A stretch of 64,000 nt of DNA from Guptibacillus algicola (GTDB lineage Bacteria > Bacillota > Bacilli > Bacillales > Guptibacillaceae), in contig NZ_JAIVAF010000003.1 of assembly GCF_020171805.1 (NCBI RefSeq), forward strand, positions 806,001 through 870,000. The letters are read 5' to 3'. The stretch's first letter is position 1; each line of letters starts with the position of its first letter. Below, one piece after another: positions 9,832 to 18,780 of this stretch. The notes under the pieces were generated by a model. The model was not told where the DNA came from, made no database searches, and was given only the letters and a program-made list of their open reading frames with translations. Both the position numbers and the translations under genes were made by a program.

Positions 9832-10974
9832 ATGTTAGAGTTTGATATGAATATGGAACAATTAGCACAAATAAAAGTAATCGGTGTCGGCGGTGGCGGA
9901 AGCAATGCTGTTAACCGAATGATTGAAAACGGAGTACAAGGTGTAGAATTCATTGCTGTCAATACAGATGCGCAAGCCTTGAACCTTGCGAAAGCGGAAG
10001 TTAAGATGCAGATTGGTGGCAAGTTGACAAGAGGTCTTGGTGCAGGCGCAAATCCGGAAATCGGAAAGAAAGCTGCTGAAGAGAGCAAAGAACAGATTGA
10101 AGAAGCACTTCGCGGCGCTGACATGGTCTTTGTAACAGCAGGTATGGGAGGCGGAACTGGTACTGGTGCGGCTCCTGTTATTGCTGAGATCGCGAAAGAA
10201 CTAGGCGCTCTTACAGTGGGCGTTGTTACTCGTCCATTTACATTTGAAGGGCGAAAGCGTTCGACTCAAGCTGTATCTGGTATCGCGATGTTAAAAGAAA
10301 AAGTTGATACGTTGATCGTTATTCCTAACGACCGTCTCCTTGAAATCGTTGACAAGAATACACCGATGCTAGAAGCATTCCGTGAAGCAGATAACGTACT
10401 TCGTCAAGGTGTACAAGGTATTTCAGACCTGATCGCTGTACCTGGACTTATTAACCTTGACTTTGCCGACGTTAAAACCATCATGACCGAAAGAGGATCT
10501 GCATTGATGGGTATCGGAATTGCAACAGGTGAGAATCGTGCTTCAGAAGCAGCTAAAAAGGCTATTTCCAGCCCATTGCTTGAAACGTCAATCGACGGAG
10601 CAAAAGGTGTTCTTATGAACATTACTGGCGGATCAAACCTAAGCCTATATGAAGTAAATGAAGCAGCGGATATCGTGTCTTCAGCTTCAGATGAAAATGT
10701 AAACATGATCTTCGGTTCTGTTATCAACGAAGAACTAAAAGATGAAATTCTTGTAACAGTAATTGCAACTGGATTTGACGAGAATGAAAACAAGAAAAAA
10801 TCCGTTCCTCGTCCATCTTCTCAATCTAAACAGGGTGCTCCAATTCAGCAGCCGAAACAAGAAGAGGAAGAAGTACAACAGCCAGAACCTTCTAAGTTTG
10901 GTTCTCGCGTTGAGGAATCCAATGAAACACTCGATATTCCTACGTTCCTTCGTAATCGTAAGCGTAGAAGATAA
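9832..10974 (+). CDS. ftsZ: Cell division GTPase FtsZ
   Basis: Tubulin-like GTPase that forms the Z ring. The 380-residue protein shows the glycine-rich GTP loop GGGTGTG at 106-112, the N-terminal [15 protein letters not shown] nucleotide contact, and the T7 loop [12 protein letters not shown] variable Gln/Glu-rich linker leads to the conserved C-terminal peptide [13 protein letters not shown], which binds FtsA, SepF and other partners. RBS TAGGAGG precedes ATG. A terminator follows directly. Confidence 0.98.
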   Translation: MLEFDMNMEQLAQIKVIGVGGGGSNAVNRMIENGVQGVEFIAVNTDAQALNLAKAEVKMQIGGKLTRGLGAGANPEIGKKAAEESKEQIEEALRGADMVFVTAGMGGGTGTGAAPVIAEIAKELGALTVGVVTRPFTFEGRKRSTQAVSGIAMLKEKVDTLIVIPNDRLLEIVDKNTPMLEAFREADNVLRQGVQGISDLIAVPGLINLDFADVKTIMTERGSALMGIGIATGENRASEAAKKAISSPLLETSIDGAKGVLMNITGGSNLSLYEVNEAADIVSSASDENVNMIFGSVINEELKDEILVTVIATGFDENENKKKSVPRPSSQSKQGAPIQQPKQEEEEVQQPEPSKFGSRVEESNETLDIPTFLRNRKRRR

Positions 10975-10980
10975 TACTTT

Positions 10981-11011
10981 AAAACCAGCTCATTGAAGAG
11001 CTGGTTTTTTT
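10981..11011 (+). terminator. Terminator after ftsZ
   Basis: Nine-bp stem AACCAGCTC (10983-10991) with GAGCTGGTT (10998-11006), followed by T residues. It ends the ftsAZ transcript just before the repeat array. Confidence 0.9.
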
Positions 11012-11051
11012 ATTGTATTTGAAAGCGTTTTAAGGGGGGGGGAGAGGCTGG

Positions 11052-12290
11052 ATGCCCACTTCCGCCTTTCTTGATCTAGCTGCGACTCGCAGAAACTCCG
11101 AAATTTCACTCTTTTAAATGAACACAAAAAGCGTGTTCACTTTCAAGAGTTCCAATTTCTCCGTTTCTAACCGCTCGTCTTTGCTTTTCTTGATCTAGCT
11201 GCGACTCGCAGAAACTCCGAAATTTCACTCTTTCAAATGAACACAAAAAGCGTGTTCACTTTCAAGAGTTCCAATTTCTCCGTTTCTAACCGCTCGTCTC
11301 CGCCTTTCTTTATATCTAGCTTCAGTGGCTACGCCCTCGAGACGCTTCACCTCTCAAGCAGAACACAAAGAGCGTGTTCCACTTGAGAGGTTCCAGCGCT
11401 TGTCGGGCGTGACCAGCCACTTCTGCTTTTAACAATATCTAGCTCCAGTGGGCAGGCTCTTGATCGCTTCACCTTTTCGACAGAACACAAAGAACGTGTT
11501 CAATCGAAAAGGCTCCAGCGCTTGTCGAGCCTAAACGCCCACTTCCGCCTTTATGATTGTCTAGCTGCGACTCGCAGAAACTCCAAGATTTCGCTCTTTC
11601 AATTGAACACAAAGAGCATGTTCTATTGAAAGCGCTCCAATCTTTCCGTTTCTAACCGCTCGTCTTTGCTTTTCTTGATCTAGCTGCGACTCGCAGAAAC
11701 TCCGATATTTTCACTCTTTCAAATGAACACAAAAAGCGTGTTCACTTTCAAGAGTTCCAATCTTTCCGTTTCTAACCGCTCGTCTCCGCCTTTCTTTATA
11801 TCTAGCTCCAGTGGGCAGGCTCTTGATCGCTTCACCTTTTCGACAGAACACAAAGAACGTGTTCAATCGAAAAGGCTCCAGCGCTTGTCGAGCCTAAACG
11901 CCCACTTCCCCCTTTAACGATATCTAGCTTCAGTGGCTACGCCCTCGAGACGCTTCACCTCTCATGTAGAACACAAAGAGCGTGTTCCACTTGAGAGGTT
12001 CCAGCGCTTGTCGGGCGTGACCAGCCACTTCCGCCTTTAACAATATCTAGCTCCAGTGGGCAGGCTCTCGATCGCTTCACCTTTTCGACAGAACACAAAG
12101 AACGTGTTCAATCGAAAAGGCTCCAGCGCTTGTCGAGCCTAAACGCCCACTTCCGCCTTTATTTATGTCTAGCTGCGTTTCGCAGAAACTACGTCATTTC
12201 GCTCTTACAAATGAACACAAAAAGCGTGTTCAATTGAAAGCGCTCCAATGACTCCGTTTCTAAACGCGAAACTCCGCCTTTCTTTCAAAT
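11052..12290 (+). repeat. Array of ten ~120-bp hairpin-forming direct repeats
   Basis: Ten head-to-tail units each begin TCTAGCT and are 119-123 bp: starts at 11075, 11194, 11315, 11438, 11560, 11679, 11801, 11923, 12046 and 12168. The tail of a further unit lies at 11052-11074. Three subfamilies occur in the order A A B C A A C B C A. Every unit is one long imperfect palindrome with an apex GAACAC...GTGTTC. Inner arms differ between subfamilies but stay complementary: CCTCTCAAG/CTTGAGAGG in B, CCTTTTCGA/TCGAAAAGG in C. Outer arms do likewise: AGTGGCT/AGCCACT in B, AGTGGGC/GCCCACT in C. No credible coding sequence is present. Single copies of similar sequence are, as I recall, common between genes in Bacillaceae; the function is unknown. 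Confidence 0.93.
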
Positions 12291-12315
12291 TATTCAAATT
12301 TTTCTCTAAACACTG

Positions 12316-12344
12316 TTGTGTTTGTGAAGGATGGCACGTATAAT
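12316..12344 (+). promoter_or_regulatory. Sigma-A promoter of the hom-thrC-thrB operon
   Basis: TTGTGT (12316-12321), a 17-base spacer and TATAAT (12339-12344), located just after the repeat array and about 55 bases before the hom start. It makes the threonine operon independent of ftsZ transcription. Confidence 0.7.
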
Positions 12345-12399
12345 GTCCATTATATAAAAACAAAAGTCCTCGTTAGAAGGACATAAGGGAGTGGAGAAT

Positions 12400-13692
12400 A
12401 TGAAGGATAGCGTATCGATCGGACTGTTGGGACTTGGGACTGTTGGTAGTGGTGTGGTACATATGATTGAGTCTCATCAGGAGGAGCTTCAACAACGTGT
12501 TGGCTGTGTAGTAAAGGTAGGAAAGGTACTTGTAAGAGATATCGAAAAGCATCGAGGTGTTGCTGTTAATGAAGATCTGTTAACTCAGAATCCTGAAGAT
12601 GTTATTAATAATCCAGATGTTGATGTCGTTATTGAAGTGATGGGTGGAATCGACCAAGCGAAAGAGTATATTCTTGCTTCGTTAAAAAATAAAAAACATG
12701 TTGTAACTGCTAACAAGGATTTGATGGCTTTGCATGGAAGAGAGTTGTTAACGGCTGCGGTGGACAATGAATGTGATCTCTTTTATGAAGCTAGTGTGGC
12801 TGGTGGTATTCCAATCCTTCGTAGTTTAGTAGAAGGTCTATCATCTGATAGAATCACGAAATTGATGGGAATCGTTAACGGTACGACTAACTATATTCTT
12901 ACTAAGATGACAAAGAATAACGTGCCATACGAGAGCGTATTGAAAGAAGCGCAAGAACTTGGTTTTGCTGAAGCTGATCCAACTGCTGATGTGGAAGGTC
13001 TTGATGCAGCTCGTAAAGTCGTTATTCTTGGAACATTAGGTTTTTCCATGAAGGTTGGCTTAGATGATGTCAAGATAAAGGGAATCACTCAGGTTGATGC
13101 AGAGGACATCTCTTACAGTAAGAAGCTAGGATATACAATTAAACTACTATCGATCGCGAGTTCAGATAATGGTTCGATCGAACTGTCTGTCCAGCCAACC
13201 CTTTTGCCATCACGTCATCCACTTGCGGCAGTAAATGATGAGTACAACGCTGTTTATGTATACGGAGAAGCTGTTGGAGAGACAATGTTCTACGGTCCAG
13301 GTGCAGGACAACTTCCTACAGCTACTGCAGTTGTCTCTGACCTTGTTGCTGTTATCAAAAACATGCGTTTAGGAGTAAATGGTAAGAGTGTCATTCTTCC
13401 TCAACATGAACGTAAACTGAAGAAAGATGAGGAAATTAAGAGTAAGTACTTCATCAGACTGTTTGTGAAAGATGAAGCTGGTGCCTTTTCAAAGATTTCT
13501 CACTTATTTAAGGATCACGGAATCAGCCTTGAGAAGTTAATCCAAGAACCAGTCATTAATAATGGAACTGCTGAGCTTGTCATCATCACCCACGAAACGA
13601 ACCAACAAGCATTTGATGATATGCATAGCCAATTAACTGATTTGGATGTAGTAGTAGATGTGAAAAGCAGGTATCGAGTGGAGGGAATGTAA
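12400..13692 (+). CDS. hom: Homoserine dehydrogenase
   Basis: Reduces aspartate semialdehyde to homoserine with NAD(P)H, a branch point to threonine and methionine. The 430-residue protein begins with the Rossmann motif [13 protein letters not shown], has the catalytic-domain ANKDLMA and [11 protein letters not shown] segments, and ends in an ACT domain (from about residue 350, [17 protein letters not shown]) for threonine feedback. ATG at 12400 is preferred over GTG at 12391, which sits inside the likely RBS AAGGGAGTGGAG. The stop overlaps the thrC start (TAATG). Confidence 0.95.
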   Translation: MKDSVSIGLLGLGTVGSGVVHMIESHQEELQQRVGCVVKVGKVLVRDIEKHRGVAVNEDLLTQNPEDVINNPDVDVVIEVMGGIDQAKEYILASLKNKKHVVTANKDLMALHGRELLTAAVDNECDLFYEASVAGGIPILRSLVEGLSSDRITKLMGIVNGTTNYILTKMTKNNVPYESVLKEAQELGFAEADPTADVEGLDAARKVVILGTLGFSMKVGLDDVKIKGITQVDAEDISYSKKLGYTIKLLSIASSDNGSIELSVQPTLLPSRHPLAAVNDEYNAVYVYGEAVGETMFYGPGAGQLPTATAVVSDLVAVIKNMRLGVNGKSVILPQHERKLKKDEEIKSKYFIRLFVKDEAGAFSKISHLFKDHGISLEKLIQEPVINNGTAELVIITHETNQQAFDDMHSQLTDLDVVVDVKSRYRVEGM

Positions 13693-14750
13693 TGTCTGTC
13701 TGGAATGGGTTATTAGAGCATTATACTGATTATTTACCGATTACTGAAGAAACTCCCTCACTTAGTTTAAATGAGGGAAATACACCTTTATTAAAGTTAA
13801 ATACGCTTTCTGAGGAGCTCGGAGTGTCACTACATGTGAAAATTGAGGGAGCGAACCCTACAGGTTCCTTTAAAGATAGAGGCATGGTGATGGCAGTCGC
13901 GAAAGCGAAGGAAGAAGGCAGTAACGCCATCATTTGTGCTTCGACTGGAAATACAGCAGCAGCAGCTGCCGCGTATGGTGCGAGGGCTGGCTTACGTTGT
14001 ATCATCGTTATTCCAAAAGGCAAGGTCGCACTCGGTAAACTTGCACAAGCCATGATCTATGGTGCAGAAATCTTTGAGATTGATGGAAACTTTGATGAAG
14101 CGCTCCGTATGGTGAGATCGATCGCTGAAACTGAGCCTATTACTCTCGTGAATTCTGTTAACCCATATCGTTTGGAAGGTCAGAAGACCGCTGCTTTTGA
14201 AGTGTGTGATCAGCTTGGTAAAGCACCGGATGTGCTTGCAATACCGGTTGGAAATGCAGGGAATATTTCAGCTTATTGGAAAGGATTTAAGGAATATCTT
14301 TCTCATGAACGGAAACCTGAGATGAGAGGGTTTGAAGCAGAAGGATCAGCAGCGATTGTAAAGAAAAAGATCATTCAAAATCCAGAAACGATCGCTACTG
14401 CAATCAGAATTGGAAATCCAGCCAGCTGGCAACTCGCCGAAGAAGCGGTAGTCGAATCAGATGGGAAGATTGATAGTGTAACAGATGAAGAAATTTTGAA
14501 TGCCTATCAGCTACTCGCAAAAAAAGAAGGAGTATTTGCTGAACCTGCTTCGTGTGCTTCGATAGCTGGCGTGTTAAAACAAGTTGCTTCTAAAGAAATT
14601 CAGCAAGGTAGCACGATTGTCGCCGTATTGACTGGAAATGGCTTAAAAGACCCTTCTACGGCAATGGAAACTGTTCTTGTTAAACCGCGTGTTGTAGCTG
14701 CTGATAAAGGGAAGTTTTTAGAAGAGCTTAAGGGATGTGTTAGTCATTGA
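13692..14750 (+). CDS. thrC: Threonine synthase
   Basis: PLP enzyme that converts O-phosphohomoserine to threonine. The 352-residue protein contains the PLP-lysine motif [11 protein letters not shown] with Lys61, the [14 protein letters not shown] cofactor/substrate loop, and the glycine-rich phosphate cup GNAGN near residue 192. Length matches the short Bacillus-type threonine synthases. It overlaps hom by one base and thrB by four, as expected for a translationally coupled three-gene operon. Confidence 0.96.
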   Translation: MSVWNGLLEHYTDYLPITEETPSLSLNEGNTPLLKLNTLSEELGVSLHVKIEGANPTGSFKDRGMVMAVAKAKEEGSNAIICASTGNTAAAAAAYGARAGLRCIIVIPKGKVALGKLAQAMIYGAEIFEIDGNFDEALRMVRSIAETEPITLVNSVNPYRLEGQKTAAFEVCDQLGKAPDVLAIPVGNAGNISAYWKGFKEYLSHERKPEMRGFEAEGSAAIVKKKIIQNPETIATAIRIGNPASWQLAEEAVVESDGKIDSVTDEEILNAYQLLAKKEGVFAEPASCASIAGVLKQVASKEIQQGSTIVAVLTGNGLKDPSTAMETVLVKPRVVAADKGKFLEELKGCVSH

Positions 14751-15652
14751 AACAGCATGTCTCATTAAGCATACCAGGAAGTACTTCAAATCTTGGGCCG
14801 GGGTTCGATTCGATTGGGTTAGCGATCAATCGTTATCTCCATGTTAAGGTTGAACCTTCAACGGAATGGAACTTTCACTATATCGATTTTCAAGAGAAGT
14901 TCCCATCAGGTAAAGATAATCTCATCTATAAAGTAATCGAGTCGATTGCTAATGAGAATATGCAAACGCCAAAGCCACAGACTGTTACGATGTCAAGCGA
15001 ACTACCTCTGGAACGGGGACTTGGTAGCAGTGCAGCAGCAATTGTAGCTGGAGTAGAAATCGCGGATCGTATTATGGACCTTGAACTGACTTCAAAGCAA
15101 AAAGTAATGTACGCTTCTAAATTTGAAGGTCATGCAGATAACGTAGCAGCTTCGATTTATGGAGGACTTGTCATCGCATCAGGATTAGGGGAAATCGACA
15201 CGATCGTTCATGAAGTCGAAAATCTTGAGATGCTTGCATTAGTTCCAGGGACGAAATTGAAAACAACTGATTCACGTTCTGTTCTCCCAGAAAACCTTTC
15301 TTATCAAGATGCCGTGAAGGCGAGTAGTATCGCAAATGTTTTCACTGCAGCTGCTGTTAAAAACAATTGGGCGCTTGCAGGGGAGTTAATGAAGAAAGAT
15401 TTATTCCATCAGCCTTATCGAAAGCATTTTGTACCAGATCTTGAACGCGTACAAGATCTTGCGGTTGATTGGGGGGCATATGGCGCTGCTCTTAGTGGAG
15501 CAGGTCCAACTTTACTTTTGTTTACGCCTCAAGGTGCATCTAAGAAATTAAAAACAATAATGGAAACAAACTTCCCAGGGTATGAGTGTATCGAACTTCT
15601 TCCAACGAATACGGGAGTCGAACAAGTGATGAACGATGTAGTACAGAGGTAA
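14747..15652 (+). CDS. thrB: Homoserine kinase
   Basis: GHMP kinase that phosphorylates homoserine, supplying the substrate of threonine synthase. The 301-residue protein has the N-terminal [15 protein letters not shown] motif, the ATP-binding GHMP motif [10 protein letters not shown] (about 89-98), and the C-terminal motif [12 protein letters not shown]. The start is TTG, overlapping the thrC stop, with AAGGGATG upstream. A terminator follows the stop. Confidence 0.96.
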   Translation: MKQHVSLSIPGSTSNLGPGFDSIGLAINRYLHVKVEPSTEWNFHYIDFQEKFPSGKDNLIYKVIESIANENMQTPKPQTVTMSSELPLERGLGSSAAAIVAGVEIADRIMDLELTSKQKVMYASKFEGHADNVAASIYGGLVIASGLGEIDTIVHEVENLEMLALVPGTKLKTTDSRSVLPENLSYQDAVKASSIANVFTAAAVKNNWALAGELMKKDLFHQPYRKHFVPDLERVQDLAVDWGAYGAALSGAGPTLLLFTPQGASKKLKTIMETNFPGYECIELLPTNTGVEQVMNDVVQR

Positions 15653-15682
15653 GCCGTCCGATTATGGGCGGCTATTTTTTTT
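15652..15682 (+). terminator. Terminator after thrB
   Basis: Eight-bp stem (15652-15659 with 15666-15673, one G-T pair) followed by a run of eight T. It closes the threonine operon. Confidence 0.85.
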
Positions 15683-15748
15683 GCTTTAAAACTCAGTGAC
15701 AAAAATAGTGGTAATTATGCAAAATAACCTTGGTATTAACGGCACGAT

Positions 15749-15781
15749 TTGACAGCCTTTCAATTCAAACTAGTCTATACT
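15749..15781 (+). promoter_or_regulatory. spoIIG-type promoter with long spacer (Spo0A-dependent class)
   Basis: A consensus -35 TTGACA (15749-15754) is separated from TATACT (15776-15781) by 21 bases, or 22 if ATACTA is taken. Such a long spacer cannot work well unaided. The B. subtilis spoIIG promoter is known for an overlong spacer of this kind and needs Spo0A~P. I did not find a clean consensus 0A box, so Spo0A control is inferred from the spacer and from the downstream gene. Confidence 0.6.
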
Positions 15782-15813
15782 AAAAGTCAAATTCATTAGG
15801 GAGGAGCCAGCAG

Positions 15814-16728
15814 GTGGCTGTATATCTGGATGTAATATGGCTGTTGAACGTATGTTTTGACTACATGCTATTGATGCTTACCAGTTTGCTGCTAAAGCGT
15901 CATGTACGTAAAAGACGACTTGCTGCTGGCGCACTTTTCGCTTCACTCTATGTCATATTTTTATTTGTACCTGGATTGGAATTCATGGTTCATCCTCTCG
16001 TGAAATTATTTTATTCTTTTATCATCGTGAGCATTACGTTTGGGTTTACCAGGTTCAGAAGTTTCGTGCAGAGTTGGTTGTTGTTCTATTTCGTTACGTT
16101 CATGATCGGCGGAGGAATGTTAGGGGCGCATTATTTCTTTAAACAGGAAGTTGGCGTTTATAACGGTGCAGTCGCAACACAAAGCACTGGATTTGGAGAT
16201 CCAGTCAGCTGGGGATTTGTACTCGTCGGTTTTCCTGTCATTTGGATGTTCTCTAAGAAAAGGTTAGGTGAAATCGAGGCAAAGAAAATTCATTATGATC
16301 AAATTGCAACCGTGAAGATTACGATCGATGATGTTATTGTCACCGCTTCTGCTTTGATCGACAGTGGAAACCAGCTCCGTGACCCTTTGTCAGGCGCACC
16401 TGTCATGATCCTTGATATGACAGTTCATTCAGGACATTTTTCAGATCAATTTCTAGAAAAAGCAAAAAATGTAACGGATTTTCAGAGTGAGGGAGAGGTG
16501 GACAGGTGGGAACATAGGCTTAGAATCGTTCCGTTTCGAGCCGTCGGACAAGATCATCAATTTTTGTGTGCGCTGAAGCCTGATGTAGTAGAAATAACAA
16601 CGAATGAAGAAACGCTTGTTGTGAAGAAAGTACTTGTTGGCCTTAGTTTCCAATCATTATCTGGCGAGAAAGAGTACAGTTGCATCCTTCATCCAAAAAT
16701 GCTGGCTGAAAAGGCGAACGCTTCTTAA
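15814..16728 (+). CDS. spoIIGA: Sigma-E processing aspartic protease SpoIIGA
   Basis: Membrane-embedded aspartic protease that cleaves the pro-sequence of pro-sigma-E in the mother cell after a forespore signal. The 304-residue protein has about five N-terminal membrane segments (to about residue 147) and a cytoplasmic C-terminal protease domain with the active-site motif [12 protein letters not shown], Asp183. The start is GTG with GGGAGGAG upstream. sigE, encoding its substrate, follows after 37 bases; the pair forms the spoIIG operon. Confidence 0.95.
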   Translation: MAVYLDVIWLLNVCFDYMLLMLTSLLLKRHVRKRRLAAGALFASLYVIFLFVPGLEFMVHPLVKLFYSFIIVSITFGFTRFRSFVQSWLLFYFVTFMIGGGMLGAHYFFKQEVGVYNGAVATQSTGFGDPVSWGFVLVGFPVIWMFSKKRLGEIEAKKIHYDQIATVKITIDDVIVTASALIDSGNQLRDPLSGAPVMILDMTVHSGHFSDQFLEKAKNVTDFQSEGEVDRWEHRLRIVPFRAVGQDHQFLCALKPDVVEITTNEETLVVKKVLVGLSFQSLSGEKEYSCILHPKMLAEKANAS

Positions 16729-16765
16729 AAATAGAAGAAATGAACAGATTGGGGAGGTAAAATGC

Positions 16766-17485
16766 ATGGGGAAATTAAAGATAAAAGTTGTACTCTGGTG
16801 GCAGCGTATCCTAATGAAACTCGGCATAAAGCCTGACGAGATCTATTACATAGGAGGAAGCGAAGCCCTTCCACCTCCTTTAACAAAAGAAGAAGAAGCT
16901 CATCTCTTGATCAAATTGCCTGGTGGTGACAAGGCTGCCCGCTCTATTCTAATCGAAAGAAATTTGCGTCTTGTTGTCTACATTGCTAGAAAGTTTGAAA
17001 ACACAGGAATCAATATTGAAGATTTAATTAGTATAGGTACGATTGGTTTGATAAAGGCTGTAAATACATTCAATCCAGAAAAGAAAATAAAGCTAGCTAC
17101 TTATGCTTCAAGATGTATTGAGAATGAAATTCTCATGTTTCTCCGTCGAAATAACAAAATCCGATCCGAAGTTTCCTTCGATGAGCCTCTTAATGTGGAT
17201 TGGGATGGGAATGAGTTACTCTTATCTGATGTATTAGGTACTGATGAAGATATAATCACAAAGGGGATCGACGCTCGCGTAGATCGGAAATTGCTTGTAA
17301 AAGCTCTTGAAACACTGAATCCAAGAGAAAAGCAAATTATGGAATTACGGTTCGGTCTTGCTGGTGATGAAGAAAAAACCCAAAAGGATGTTGCTGATCT
17401 TCTCGGAATTTCTCAGTCTTATATTTCTAGACTAGAAAAGCGCATTATCAAAAGGCTCCGAAAAGAATTCAATAAGATGGTCTAA
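16766..17485 (+). CDS. sigE: RNA polymerase sporulation sigma factor sigma-E (pro-form)
   Basis: Early mother-cell sigma factor. From ATG 16766 the protein has 239 residues, the usual length, with an N-terminal pro-sequence ([19 protein letters not shown]) that keeps it inactive and membrane-associated until SpoIIGA cuts it. Region 2 ([17 protein letters not shown] and the -10-binding helix) and region 4 helix-turn-helix ([18 protein letters not shown]) are intact. The open frame extends upstream into spoIIGA, but the GGGGAGG at 16751-16757 fits 16766. Confidence 0.96.
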   Translation: MGKLKIKVVLWWQRILMKLGIKPDEIYYIGGSEALPPPLTKEEEAHLLIKLPGGDKAARSILIERNLRLVVYIARKFENTGINIEDLISIGTIGLIKAVNTFNPEKKIKLATYASRCIENEILMFLRRNNKIRSEVSFDEPLNVDWDGNELLLSDVLGTDEDIITKGIDARVDRKLLVKALETLNPREKQIMELRFGLAGDEEKTQKDVADLLGISQSYISRLEKRIIKRLRKEFNKMV

Positions 17486-17504
17486 CTTTCTTAAAATGAT
17501 AAAT

Positions 17505-17533
17505 GCATAATTTTCCCACTCTCGGAGATACTT
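17505..17533 (+). promoter_or_regulatory. Candidate sigma-F/sigma-G promoter of sigG
   Basis: GCATA (17505-17509) followed after 14 bases by GGAGATACTT (17524-17533) fits the forespore pattern GYATA / GGnnAnnMTR except at the last base. Its position between sigE and sigG is where B. subtilis has the sigma-F/G-dependent sigG promoter. Transcripts would begin around 17540. Confidence 0.5.
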
Positions 17534-17553
17534 TACTTTGACAGCATCTCCGA
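17522..17553 (+). promoter_or_regulatory. Hairpin just upstream of the sigG ribosome-binding site
   Basis: TCGGAGAT (17522-17529) is perfectly complementary to ATCTCCGA (17546-17553), three bases before the sigG RBS GAGGAGG (17556-17562). The left arm overlaps the putative sigma-F/G -10 element, so only read-through RNA from the spoIIG operon would contain the full hairpin. B. subtilis is reported to have a comparable translation-limiting hairpin before sigG. Confidence 0.6.
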
Positions 17554-17568
17554 TGAGGAGGGAAAGAG

Positions 17569-18348
17569 TTGACACGAAACAAAGTCGAGATTTGTGGAGT
17601 AGATACCTCCAAACTTCCGGTTCTGAAGAATGAGAAAATGAGAGTGCTCTTCAAACAGATGCAGGAAGGTGATATTTCTGCTAGGGAAGAGCTAGTGAAT
17701 GGAAATTTACGACTCGTTTTAAGCGTTATTCAGCGATTTAATAATCGTGGTGAATACGTTGATGATCTCTTTCAGGTCGGATGTATTGGGTTAATGAAAT
17801 CCATTGATAACTTCGATTTATCGCAAAACGTGAAATTCTCAACTTATGCAGTGCCGATGATTATCGGTGAAATTAGACGGTATCTTAGGGACAATAATCC
17901 GATACGGGTTTCTAGATCGCTTCGAGATATTGCCTATAAATCCCTCCAGATCAGGGACAAATTGATGACGAAAAACTCCAAGGAGCCGAATCCAACAGAA
18001 ATCGCTAAGGAACTAGGTGTAACGAAAGAAGAAGTTGTATTCGCTCTTGACGCCATCCAGGACCCTGTTTCATTGTTTGAACCAATATACAATGATGGTG
18101 GAGATCCGATCTTCGTAATGGATCAAATTAGTGATGATAAGCAAAAGGATTTTCATTGGCTTGAGGACATCGCATTAAAAGAAGCGATGACAAGGCTTAA
18201 TCAAAGGGAAAATATGATTCTTCAAATGCGTTTCTTTCAAGGAAAGACCCAGATGGAAGTAGCTGATGAAATAGGTATTTCTCAAGCGCAAGTATCACGT
18301 CTTGAAAAAGCAGCAATCCAGCAAATGAATAAAAATATACAAAGTTAG
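17569..18348 (+). CDS. sigG: RNA polymerase sporulation sigma factor sigma-G
   Basis: Late forespore sigma factor that drives spore-protective genes such as SASP genes. The 259-residue protein starts with the highly conserved RNKVEICGVDTSKLP sequence, then region 2 (DDLFQVGCIGLMKSIDNF, FSTYAVPMIIGEIRRYLRDN), region 3, and region 4 (GKTQMEVADEIGISQAQVSRLEK). The start codon is TTG, an inefficient start that fits tight dosage control. A hairpin and candidate forespore promoter lie upstream; a terminator follows. Confidence 0.97.
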   Translation: MTRNKVEICGVDTSKLPVLKNEKMRVLFKQMQEGDISAREELVNGNLRLVLSVIQRFNNRGEYVDDLFQVGCIGLMKSIDNFDLSQNVKFSTYAVPMIIGEIRRYLRDNNPIRVSRSLRDIAYKSLQIRDKLMTKNSKEPNPTEIAKELGVTKEEVVFALDAIQDPVSLFEPIYNDGGDPIFVMDQISDDKQKDFHWLEDIALKEAMTRLNQRENMILQMRFFQGKTQMEVADEIGISQAQVSRLEKAAIQQMNKNIQS

Positions 18349-18351
18349 AAC

Positions 18352-18375
18352 AAGACCTGTTTAACAGGTCTTTTC
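18352..18375 (+). terminator. Terminator after sigG
   Basis: Ten-bp perfect stem AAGACCTGTT (18352-18361) with AACAGGTCTT (18363-18372), though with a very short loop and only a brief T run, so efficiency may be modest. Confidence 0.7.
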
Positions 18376-18419
18376 TATTGCCCACTTTTCATATAATAAG
18401 ATGGAAAGGTGGGGGTGTG

Positions 18420-18689
18420 ATGATAAAAATCTCTGAATTTCAAGTTAAAGATGTTGTAAATGTATCTAACGGAAAAAAACTTGGACATATAGCAGACCTC
18501 GAAATAAACTTAACAACTGGAAAAATTGAAGCGATCGTCATCCCAGGACAAGGAAAGATGATGGGATTTTTTGCTCGTGAGAGTGATCTTGTGATTCCAT
18601 GGCGAAACATAGTAAAAATAGGTTCAGATGTGATTTTAGTGAAATATTATGATTCATCAGATTCAGAATCTTTCCAAAAAGAGTCATGA
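18420..18689 (+). CDS. ylmC: YlmC/YmxH-family PRC-barrel sporulation protein
   Basis: An 89-residue protein (MIKISEFQVKDVVNVSNGKK...) of the PRC-barrel fold, of the YlmC/YmxH group found in spore formers. The exact role is not known. ATG 18420 is chosen over a longer in-frame extension because AAAGGTGGGGGTG lies directly before it. It follows sigG, as ylmC does in B. subtilis (ylmA is missing between them). A TATAAT-like sequence at 18392-18397 could be its -10 element, but no matching -35 is clear. Confidence 0.85.
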   Translation: MIKISEFQVKDVVNVSNGKKLGHIADLEINLTTGKIEAIVIPGQGKMMGFFARESDLVIPWRNIVKIGSDVILVKYYDSSDSESFQKES

Positions 18690-18780
18690 GTAGCCAATAT
18701 CTCACAATCTATATCCCTTCTTCTCAACATAATATGATAAAATAGAGTGTAAACTTGAATAGAAATGAAGGGATATAGCT

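Noticed and set aside
11723-11917. Small + strand open frame inside the repeat array
   Set aside because: It is a by-product of the repeats; no RBS, and the reading depends on repeat sequence.
11052-12290. CRISPR array
   Set aside because: Units abut each other without unique spacers, each is a ~120-bp palindrome, and no cas genes are near.
18380-18400. Sigma-E promoter for ylmC
   Set aside because: CATATAAT resembles a sigma-E -10, but the nearest -35-like sequence is too close.
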